Shown piece after piece: positions 24,435-36,400 of a DNA stretch of 64,000 bases. A model generated the notes under the pieces. It was not told the DNA's origin, ran no database searches, and was given only the letters and a program-made list of their open reading frames with translations. The stretch is from contig JAVTVY010057091.1 of NCBI GenBank assembly GCA_036873755.1, positions 186,001-250,000 on the forward strand, in the 5' to 3' direction. Position 1 is the first letter of the stretch; each line of letters opens with the position of its first letter. The position numbers and the translations under genes are program-made. This DNA is from Hanleya hanleyi (taxonomy: Eukaryota; Mollusca; Polyplacophora; Lepidopleurida; Hanleyidae).

Positions 24435-27400
24435 GCAAGTACACTTCTAATTAGTTTAAAATGTGGACTTAATACGATCAGAGTAGCATACATATAATGT
24501 GATAAATGATAGGATAGTACACGGTTACATGTACTGAATACAGATACATGTATTGGCTGGTTCCCCCCCTAATATATTGTGAATTATTGAGACACAATTT
24601 AGGGAGGTGATTGGATTATTCAATCATAGGAAGAAAGTACATTTCCTCACCCAAAACGGGACATGATCTAGAGGTGATTGATTGTTAATAGGTAATCTAG
24701 GGGTGATTGAATTATGTTAATATGTGATCTAGGGGTCACTAAATGTTAATAGGTGACCTACATTGTAGGGGTGAATGAATGTTAATGGATGCTCTAGGGG
24801 TGATTGCATTATGTTATAGGTGATCTAGGGGTGATTGAATGTTAATGGGTGATTTAGTGGTGATTGGATTATGTTAATATGTGATCTAGGGGTGATTGGA
24901 TGTTAATATGTGATCCAGGGGTGATTGAATGTTAATGTTTGATTTAGGGGTGATTGGATTATGTTAATAAGTGATCTAGGGGTGACTAAATGCAGGGGTA
25001 GAAATATTCAAAATCATCAGCAGGACATTTGTCCTGCTGGTCAAAAAAGTTGCCGGACATTTTTAGCCCACCATCACCAGATGGTGGGCTGTTCAAATCG
25101 CTTTTCGTCCGTGGTCCATCATCCGTCGTTCGTCCGTAAACAATTTCTTGTTATCGCGATTTCTCAGGAACTACTGCATGGATCTTTCTCAAATTTGGTA
25201 CACAGGTTCCCCTTGGGGTCTAGTTGTGCAAGATACCTTTTCTGATCGGATTCGAAAGTACAATATGGCCACAAGGCGGCCATCTTGGATTTTCCCATGA
25301 AACTTTGTTATCGCGATTTCTCAGGAACTGCTGCATGAATCTTTCTCAAATTTGGTACACAGGTTCCCCTTGGGGTGTAGTTGTGCAAGATACCTTTTCT
25401 GGTCCGATTCGGAAATCCAATATGGCCACCAGGCGGCCATCTTGGATTTCCCCATGAAACTTTGTTATCGCGATTTCTCAGGAACTACTACATGGATCTT
25501 TCTCAAATTTGGTACACAGGTTCCCCTTTGGGGTCTAGTTGTGCAAGATACCTTTTCTGGTCCGATTCGAAAATCCAATATGGCCACCAGGCAGCCATCT
25601 TGGATTTCCCCATGAAAGTTTGTTATCGCGATTTCTCAGGAACTGCTGCATGAATCTTTCTCAAATTTGGTACACAGGTTCTCCTTGGGGTCTAGTTATG
25701 CAAGATACCTTTTCTGGTCCGATTCGAAAATCCGATATGGCCACCAGGCAGCCATCTTGAATTTCCCCATGAAAGTTTATCGCGATTTCTCAGGAACTAC
25801 AGTATGGATCTTTCTCAAATTTGGTACACTGGTTCCCCTTGGGGTCTAGCTGTGCAAGATACCTTTTCTGGTCCGATTCGAAAATCCAATATGGCCACCA
25901 GGCAGCCATCTTGGATTTCTCTATGAAAGTTTATCGTCATTTCTCAGGAAGTACTGCATGGATCTTTTTCAAATTTGGTACACAGGTTCCCCTTGGGGTC
26001 TAGTTGTGCAGGATACCCTTTTCGGTCCGATTCGAAATCCAATATGGCCACAAGGCGGCCATCTTGGATTTCCCCATGAAACATTGTTATTGCGATTTCT
26101 CAGGAACTACTGCATGGATCTTCCTCAAATTTGGTACACAGTTTCCCCTTGGGGTCTAGTTGTGCAAAATACATTTTTTGGTCCGATTCGAAAATCCAAT
26201 ATGGCCACCAGGCAGCCATCTTGGATTTCTCCATGAAAGTTTGTTATCGTCATTTCTCAGGAAGTACTGCATGGCTCTTTGTCAAATTTGGCACACAGGT
26301 TCCCCTTGTGGTCTGTGTGCAGGATACCTTTTTTGGTCCGATTCCAAAATCCAATATGGCCACCAGGCGGCCATCTTGGATTTCCTCATGAAACTTTGTT
26401 ATTGCTATTTCTCAGGAAGTACTGCATGGATCTTTGTCAAATTTGGTACACAGGTTCCCCTTTTGGTCTATGTGTGCAGGATACCTTTTGTGGTCCGATT
26501 CGAAAATCCATTATGGCCACCAGGCGGCCATCTTCGGTTTCCCCATGCAACTTTATCGTGATTTTTCAGGAAGTACTGCATGAATCTTTTTCAAATTTGG
26601 TACACAGGTTCCCCTTTGGGGTCTAGTTGTGCAAGATACCTTTTTCGGTCCGATTGAAAAATCTGATATGGCCACCAGGCGGCCATCTTGGATTTACCCA
26701 TGAAACTTTATGGTGATTTCTCAAGAAGTACTGCATGGATCTTCCTCAAATTTGGTACACAGGTTCCCCTTGTGGTCCATTTCTGCAAGATATCTTTTTT
26801 GGTCCGATTTGAAAATCCAATATGGCCACTAGGTGGCAATCTTGAATTTCCGCTTGAAACATTGTTATCATGAATTCTCAGGAACTACTTCGTGGATCTT
26901 TCTGAAATTTGGTACACAGGTCCCACATGGGGTCTAGTTGTGCAAGATACCTTTTTTGGTGCGATTCGAAAATCCAAGTTATGCTTCAAATTAATCCGGT
27001 ATTCCCGAGTTGTGATGTTGCATCACAAGAGTCGGCGGATCAAACGGTGGGGCGTATTCTATATATTGACTAGAGAATATCCATACCTTCACCTTCCATA
27101 TCAAGGAGTTCAAATGATTCAGAATTAAAATGTATTTCTTCAAATTTAAAATCAATTTTCTTTACTCCATGCAGTTGCAAGTGAACTGGCACTGCCCCAC
27201 CGTTTCATCTGGCGACGGGTCGGTTACACGAAGGGACGTCACTCTTGTGACACAACGTCACAACTGTAGACTACTGCGTGTTTCGATCCAAGGGAGATAA
27301 TCAGGATTCAGACACTTTGGAAGTTTCAACATTATTGCGCGGACCGGATCCCTTCAGTATTAAGTTTTGTACCATCTTACAATTTTCGAGCATGGTATCG

Positions 27401-30400
27401 TAAAAGTGATATCTCAAACTAGCCCAGTAAACAGAACAGAATTAGCATTGGTTCCTAATTATAAAATCTTAAGTATGTTTCATAGCTCATGCCAAATTGT
27501 CAAAGAGACTTGTCTTCGCTTCCAGTACCCAATGATGACACGTGCAAAAAAAAATATACCACAAAACGAAGACGAAGGATCCTCCGGACATTCACTTTCA
27601 GACTAACTTTGCTCATTTCACTTGTACTATAACAACGGACATCAAATACAGTTTCTAGAATCTTGTAACTCCTGCAACTTAGAAAGATAATATCTTGGTG
27701 TTTTCCAGTGTCCCTTTTTCGATCTTTTTCGCTCAGATTCGAAATTCTGCAAACAAAATTACAAATCAATCGTTTGTTCTTAGTAACAATGGACAAAAAG
27801 ATCCTCTTGTCATTAGCTTACATTTATCGGACAATGGTGGGCGCCAAGATCCTTCAGGATCTCTCGTCATCTTTGTCAGGACGAAATTTATTGTCAGACA
27901 AACTGAAGTTGTTTTGCTTCATTGAACAATTTCTGAGATTTGCTGAACCAGTCACAAATTAATTTCTCAAGCGACCTTTGCCTTTTACTTTTGGTTTATC
28001 TCTCATATATTAAGTAATGTCCAGAGCTGTAATCATACCATGGTCGAGTTTTTCTTAAAATCGTCCTTAAAATTTCATGTCTCTGCCACGCTAGATGGCG
28101 GTGATGCAGGCAGAGCTTTTGGGGCTTTGTCTGTACTATTGGGTAGTATTTCTGATCTTTCTAATTCCCCTTGGTTGCAGACTTTTTTTTTACAGAAAGT
28201 CAAAGTTTTACAGGCCCGCCATTTTGTCGACCGAACACGAGGTTTCCCTTCAATGTACAGCTCATTCCGTGTGACCGACCTGCTTCACCCGACGGCCTAT
28301 AAATACTTTTAACTGCCTGACAAACAGCCGAGATGTAAAGTGCTCATAGACACATGGTAAATGTAGTAGGATGACGTCGATAATTCAGACCAATCAAAAT
28401 GTAGGTCACGAGGAATGCCCTTTCCACATTCCATTCCCCAACAACATCAAGCATGGCGAGTTGACTTTTGTTGAAATTTGCACATGAATTCGGGGAATAA
28501 AACTAAGATGAAGCGGTTGCCTTAAGCTTTATAAGTGATCTCATAGCAGGTTTTGTATTTTCTAGAGATTCAGGGCTGATAAACTGCGTCGGACAATTGT
28601 CCGAGGGACAATTGTCCGAGGGACAAACCAATTTTACCGGACAGTACATTTGTCCGACAAATCAATGTATATTTCGTTTCCTGAAATGTTAATAGGTGAC
28701 CTACATTGTAGGGGTGAATGAATGTTAATGGGTGATTTGGGGGTGATTGGATTATGTTAATATGTGATCTAGGGATGACTAAATGTTGATAGGTGATATA
28801 GGGGTGACTAAATGTTAATATAGGTGACCTACATTGTTGGGGAGAATGAATGTTAATAGGTGATCTAGGGGTGATTGGATTATGTTAATAGTTGATCTAG
28901 GAGTGATTGCATATCAATAGTGTATATCAATATTTGTTCTGAAATGCGAATGTTAATGGGTGATTTAGGGGTGAATGAATGTTAATGGGTGATTTGGGTG
29001 TGATTGGATTATTTTAATATGTGATCTAGGGGAGACTAAATGTTGATAGGTGATATAGGGGTGACTAAATGTTAATATAGGTGACCTACATTGTTGGGTG
29101 AATGAGTGTTAATGGGTGATTTGGGTGTGATTGGATTATGTTAATATGTGATCTAGGGATGACTAAATGTTGATAGGTGATATAGGGGTGACTAAATGTT
29201 AATATAGGTGATCTACATTGTTGGGTGAATGAATGTTAATGGGTGATCTAGGGGTGATTGAATGTTAATGGGTGATTTAGGGGTGATTGGATTATGTTAA
29301 AAGGTGATATAGGGGTGATTGAATGTTAATAGGTGATCCAGGGGTGATTGAATGTTAATGGGTGATTTAGGGGTGATTGGATTATGTTAATAGGTGATCT
29401 AGGGGTGATTGAATGTTAATAGGTGAGCTAGGGGTGATTGAATGTTAATAGGCGATCTAGGGGTGATTGAATGTTAATAGGTGGTCTAGGGGTGATTGAA
29501 TGTTAATGGGTGATTTAGGGGTGATTGGATTATTTTACTAGGTGATCTAGGGGTCATTGAATGTTAATAGGTGATCTAGGGGTGATTGAATGTTAATAGG
29601 TGATCTAGGGGTGATTGAATGTTAATGGGTGATTTAGGGGTGATTGGATTATGTTAATAGGTGATCTAGGGGTGATTGAATGTTAATAGGTGATCGAGGG
29701 GTGATTGAATGTTAATAGGTGATCTAGGGGTGATTGAATGTTAATAGGTGATCTAGGGGTGATTGAATGTTAATGGGTGATTTAGGGGTGATTGGATTAT
29801 GTTAATAGGTGATCTAGGGGTGATTGAATTATGTTAATAGTTAATCTAGGGGGGATTGAATGCCAATAGGTAGCCTAGGAGTGATTGCATATCAATAGTG
29901 TATATCAATATTTGTTCTGAAATGCGTAAACTTGGTGAAGTACATAAACTTCATCAACCCTGCTCCTGAAAAGAACAACCTGCATGTATGGGTACTTGGA
30001 ACTCCTGATTGAATTGTATATGTATCTTTTGTTATCATATTCAGAGGGTGCTATGATTAGCAATAAAACACTATATTTTATCCAGATTGGAGAATGAAAA
30101 ATCCAATCAAGAGGAACAACTGGAGTTCATTACTCATGAGAAGGACACTTACTTGAAGAAGTTACAGATTTTACAGTCCAAACAGTCACCAGACGATCTC
30201 TACTTACCACAAATTAAAGAGGTCAGTATGCATGTTCTGATTAGAACTTGAACTTGTGAATGTTTAACTTAAATTGGCAAATCTCATATTTCCAATTTTT
30301 CTAATACTCAGTATTCTGCTCACAATCTCTTCAGAGTAAAGATTTTTCTGTTTGCACCTGAGGTTGATAAGGGTGGCCTCCTGCAGCAATAATTGTTGAA

Positions 30401-33400
30401 AACAGCCTTTATTGAAATGTTCACATGGCATGTATCGATTATCATCATGTACATGAATTCTCTTCTTCAGTTGGAGTATACACTTAATCAGCAACAGAAT
30501 GAAATCCGAGGTCTGAAGGAGAAGTTATCATCCCATGATGCTGCGGCCAAGAGAGCAGTGGGTGCTTTACAGCATGAAATCAAACTTAGGGTGGACCAAG
30601 TAAGAATTCACAATACGACTGAGACGGCAGTGCATGCTTTACAGTATGAACTCAAACTTAGGGTGGACCAAGTAAGAATTGACCGCATGGCTAAGAGAGC
30701 AGTGGGTGCTTTACAGCATGAACTCAAACTTAGGGTGGACCAAGTAAGAATTTACAATACAGCTAAAAGAGCAGTGGGTGCTTTACAGCATGAACTCAAA
30801 CTTAGGGTGGACCAAGTAAGAATTTACAATATGGCTAAGAGAGCAGTGGGTGCTTTACAGCATGAACTCAAACTTAGGGTGGACCAAGTAAGAATTTACA
30901 ATACAGCTAATAGAGCAGTGGGTGCTTTACAGCATGAACTCAAACTTAGGGTGGACCAAGTCAGAATTTACAATACGGCTAATAGAGCAGTGGGTGCTTT
31001 ACAGCATGAACTCAAACTTAGGGTGGACCAAGTAAGAATTTACAATATGGCTAAAAGAGCAGTGGGTGCTTTACAGCATGAACTCAAACTTAGGGTGGAC
31101 CAAGTAAGAATTTACAATATGGCTAATAGAGCAGTGGGTGCTTTACAGCATGAACTCAAACTTACGGTGGACCAAGTAAGAATTGACAATATGGCTAAGA
31201 GGGCAGTAAATGCTTTACAGCATAAGCTCAAACTTAGGGTGGATCAAGTAAGAATTGACAATATGGCTAATAGAGCAGTGGGTGCTTTACAGCATGAACT
31301 CAAACTTAGGGTGGACCAAGTAAGAATTGACCGTATGGCTAAGAGGGCAGTGAGTACTTTACAGCATGAACTCAAACTTAGGGTGGACCAAGTAAGAATT
31401 GACCGTATGGCTAAGAGGGCAGTGGGTGCTTTACAGCATGAACTCAAACTTGGAGTGAACGGAATAAGAATTGACAATATGGCACTGCATGCCTTTAATA
31501 GTCTCTAACATGAACAAATAAATGAAGTCATAGCGAGGGCCTCTTTAGCCAACTGCAGATTATCTACAAAAAATAATTTTCCCAGCATACATAGTTGTTA
31601 TTTTACAAACTTGCTTAACGTTGCGAGGTGGGGTATCCACCGTCTCAATACATTTGGTCACTTCTCTCCTCACATGGCTTGCTGACATTGTCGCAGCTTG
31701 AGATTGACAGATCATCTCCAAGTCTGGCCATGAACGTAATATCTTACATCTTCATATGCAGATTTCACGAGTTAACAGGTCATGGGTATATTATATCCTG
31801 GGATGGGGATGATACGTTAATGTCTTGTGCCTTATTTTTAGGCTTAAATTTAATAATAGCTATTTTTTCTAACTGTGTGTTTTAGGTGACCAAAATGTAT
31901 GAGGACTGTAGGAAGGAGAAAGACTCAATGGTTGTGAAGTATGCTCAAGCTGAACATAAGAATATAGAGTTGCAGAAGAACACAGAGGCAGCTGAAGGCA
32001 AGCTGAGAGACATATTGAGAGAGAGAGAACAGTTTCTTGTGAAGGCCAGAGCGCTCAAAGCTGATTATACCAAGACATGTGCAGAGCTTGAATTAAAGGT
32101 AAGCTACTAATATATGTACTTCTTTGAGTGCCACCAGGATATTAATTTGAAGGAAGAGTGCTGGGAACATTTTCCCCCCTCAGCCAAATTTAGCCTTGGG
32201 GTATCGTCGTCATCATGTCCGCCTGTCTGTCCATCACCATTTTCTCTTTCAATTTGTTACCATTTAATATCGGTCCATGTGTGAAAGTTTGTCAGTTACT
32301 TGCCGATGGGCGGTGGTTCTCTCCGGGTACTCCGGCTTCCTCCACCAACCAAACTGACTGTCACCATATGAGTGAAACAAACTTGAGTGTGACATTAAGC
32401 CATTTAATATCTGAAGAAGACTACTTCTGAGCAGAAATTTACTGCAATGTGAGACTGACCTATTTCTATCGGGGTCATTGGGTTAAAGTTGTTCCTTTTG
32501 TCACCAATTAGATTTTAACGAACATAATTCAAGAATGATTATGTGTAGGCTTACTCAAATTACACCTGATACATATGTGCTCTTGGGCTTCGGCTAAAAT
32601 TGGCACTGGAATATTTTCATGATTTTGTATGTACGTACAATATGTCCATCTCTGTTTTATCATTACCGCCATATCGTAGAATGTAAAGGAGCACCAAACT
32701 GAAATCACAGATGAAGCAGATTGACCATTATTTTTTGGATCACTGGGTTAAACTGTCAATTTGTCACCAATGGCTTATTGCCATCATGCTGCTGATTGGT
32801 CAACGAGGGCCCTATTTAAATAACCCGAAGGCAGAGGGGTTCTCAGTGCTTTGCATGGTTCATGTTAATAGTACACAATCATGACAGTGTATAATTTACA
32901 CCTGACTATTAGTATGATACATGTCTGACAGCTTGTAAACATGACACTAGTGCAATATTTAGTTTGGTAGGGGTACTGTTGAGTTTGCTAGGTACTCATG
33001 TATTCATATGTTCACTTGTCTGTTCTCAGAATTCTGAGTTGCATTCAACGGGAAGAGAATTGGACAAACATAAAGAGCTGCTATCGTCGGCTGAGGTCCG
33101 CATAAAATGGGCGCAAAACAAGATGAAGGCAGAATTGGAAGCTCACAAGGTCAGTTATCTTTCCTTAATTTGGAGAGAAATATTCCTTTGTACCACCATA
33201 AAAATCTTAAGATGTGGATATATTTCAGAGTGTTTCGTGAAGTTACCACTTGTCTTTAATGTCCCAAACAACATTAATTCAAGAGAACTTTCAGTAATTT
33301 TCATATCTCTATGAATATGCCACAGGGTGAGGTTGAAGATGGCATTATCCCATTATGGGATAAATCACATAGCTCCTAGAGTAAAGTATGTAATGTATGT

Positions 33401-36400
33401 TTAACAGGGTGATAGAACAATCTGATAAGGTTGTGCTAGTTATACTAGATAATTATTTTCTTATGTTGTAATTGACAGGTGTCAAAGAAAGCATTACAGG
33501 AGTGTGCTGCTAGAATTATGGATAATGAATTGTATATGTTGTTATTGATAGGAGACAAGGAGTTAGAGAAGTGTGCTGCTAGAATTAAGGATAATGAAGT
33601 GTATATGTTGTAATTGACACGAGACAAATAAAGCGTTATAGAAGTGTGCTGCTAGAATTAAGGATACTGAATTGTATATGTTGTAATTGACACGAGACAA
33701 ATAAAGCGTTATAGAAGTGTGCTGCTAGAATTAAGGATAATGAAGTGTATATGTTGTAATTGACACGAGACAAATAAAGCGTTATAGAAGTGTGCTGCTA
33801 GAATTAAGGATACTGAATTGTATATGTTGTAATTGACACGAGACAAATAAAGCGTTATAGAAGTGTGCTGCTAGAATTAAGGATACTGAATTGTATATGT
33901 TGTAATTGACACGAGACAAATAAAGCGTTATAGAAGTGTGCTGCTAGAATTAAGGATACTGAATTGTTTATGTTGTAATTGACACGAGACAAATAAAGCG
34001 TTATAGAAGTGTGCTGCTAGAATTAAGGATACTGAATTGTATATGTTGTAATTGACACGAGACAAATAAAGCGTTATAGAAGTGTGCTGCTAGAATTAAG
34101 GATACTGAATTGTATATGTTGTAATTGACACGAGACAAATAAAGCGTTATAGAAGTGTGCTGCTAGAATTAAGGATAATGAAGTGTATATGTTGTAATTG
34201 ACACGAGACAAATAAAGCGTTATAGAAGTGTGCTGCTAGAATTAAGGATACTGAATTGTATATGTTGTAATTGATACGAGACAAATAAAGCGTTATAGAA
34301 GTGTGCTGCTAGAATTAAGGATACTGAATTGTATATGTTGTAATTGACACGAGACAAATAAAGCGTTATAGAAGTGTGCTGCTAGAATTAAGGATAATGA
34401 ATTGTATATGTTGTAATTGACACGAGACAAATAAAGCGTTATAGAAGTGTGCTGCTAGAATTAAGGATAATGAAGTGTATATGTTGTAATTGACACGAGA
34501 CAAATAAAGCGTTATAGAAGTGTGCTGCTAGAATTAAGGATACTGAATTGTATATGTTGTAATTGACACGAGACAAATAAAGCGTTATAGAAGTGTGCTG
34601 CTAGAATTAAGGATAGTGAATTGTATATGTTGTAATTGACAGGAGACAAATAAAGCCTGACGTAAGTGTGCTGCTAGAATTAAGGATACTGAATTGTATA
34701 TGTTGTAATTGACACGAGACAAATAAAGCGTTATAGAAGTGTGCTGCTAGAATTAAGGATACTGAATTGTATATGTTGTAATTGACAGGAGACAAATAAA
34801 GCCTTGCGTAAGTGTGCTGCTAGAATTAAGGATACTGAATTGTATATGTTGTAATTGACAGGAGACGAAGAAAGAGTTAGAGAAGAGTGTTGCTAGAATT
34901 AAGGAATCCAAAGAAGAGGCTGAACAGATCAGGAGAGATTGTCAGGCTATCATCAAAACTTATCAGGTAAACAAAGTGTACAATCTGTGACATGTTATAG
35001 CACCAACATTTTATTCTGTAGATATTTGGTCTCTCTTCAATAATTTGAATTTCATATTTCTGACACAGACTTCAAATGTGGGAGTGGCTTGATGTCAGTA
35101 ATAAAGATGTTGGTTGGACTGATAGCAGTAATGTGGAGGTTGGTTGGATTGATATCAGTTTAATATGAGGAGGTTGGTTGGATTGATATTAGTAATGAGG
35201 AAGTTGGCTTGACTGATAGCAGTAATGTGGAGGTTGGTTGGATTGATATCAGTAATGGGGTTGGTTGGATTGATACCAGTAATGAGGAAGTTGGATTGAT
35301 ATCAGTAAAGAGAATGTTGATTGGATTGATATCAGTAATGAGGAGGTCGGCTGAATTGATATCAGCACTGAGGAGGCTGGTTGGGTTGATATCAGTAAGG
35401 AGGAGGTTGGTTGAATTGATATCAGTAATGACGAGGGCAGTTTGGCTTATACCAGTAATGTGGAGGTTGGTTGGATTAATATCAGTAATGTGGAGGTTTG
35501 ATTGATATCAGTAATGAGGTGGTTGGATTGATGTCAGTAAAGACGAGGTCAGTTGGATTGACATCAGTAATGAGGCGGTCAGCTGGATTGATATCAGCAC
35601 TGAGGAGGTTGTGTGGATTGATATCAGTAATGAGGAGATTGGTTGAATTGATATCAGTAATAGGAGGTTGGTTGGATTGATATCAGTAATTAGGAGGTTG
35701 GATTGATATTAGTACTGAGGTGGTTGGTTTGATTGATATTAGTAATGAGGTTGGTTGGATTGATATCAGTAATGAGGAGGTTGGTTGGCTTGATATCAGT
35801 AATAAGGAGGCTGGTTGGATTGATATCAGTAATAAGGAGGTTGGTTGGATTGATATCAGTAATGAGGAGGTTGGTTGGATTTATATCAGTAATGTGGGGG
35901 TTGGTTGGATTGATATCAGTAATGAGTAGGTTGGTTGGATTGATATCAGTAATGAGGAGGTTGGTTGGATTGATATCAGTAATGAGGAGGTTGGTTGGAT
36001 TGATATAAGTGATGAGAAGGTTGGTTGGATTGATATCAGTAATGAGGAGGTTGGCTGGATTGATATTAGTGATGAAGTTGGTTGGATTGATAGCAGTAAT
36101 GAGGAGGTTGGTTGGATTGATATCAGTAATGAGGAGGTTGGTTGGATTGATAACAGTAATGAGGAGGTTGGTTGGATTGATAACAGTAATGAGGCGATTG
36201 CTTGGATTGATATTAGTAATGAGGAGGTTGGTTGGATTGATATCAGTAATGAGGAGGTTGGTTGGATTGATATCAGTAATAAGGAGGTTGGTTGGATTGA
36301 TATCAGTAATGAGGAGGTTGGTTGGATTGATATCAGTAATGTGGGGGTTGGTTGGATTGATATCAGTGATGTGGTTGGTTGGATTGATAGCATTAATTAG

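Larger units (their letters stand above)
24993..28683 (+). mobile_element. 3.7-kb CAGGG-type DNA element with 5-bp target duplication AAATG
   Basis: It interrupts the 29-bp minisatellite exactly: AAATG (24988-24992) precedes CAGGGGTAGAAATAT, and the element ends in ATTTCGTTTCCTG followed by AAATG (28684-28688), after which the minisatellite unit resumes in register. The termini are partial inverted repeats (CAGG..., GAAATAT). Just inside both ends are GGACA-TTGTCC palindromes (25021-25060 and 28590-28665) that could be transposase-binding sites. CAG...CTG ends with 5-bp duplications fit the hAT superfamily variants of the hAT5 kind; that is inference. There is no transposase frame; it carries the 157-bp array. 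Confidence 0.72.

Noticed and set aside
25224..26626. Overlapping frames with MVHRFPLG-type repeats
   Set aside because: 157-bp is not a multiple of three, so the frames simply rotate through the monomers; the same occurs at 57099-58067.
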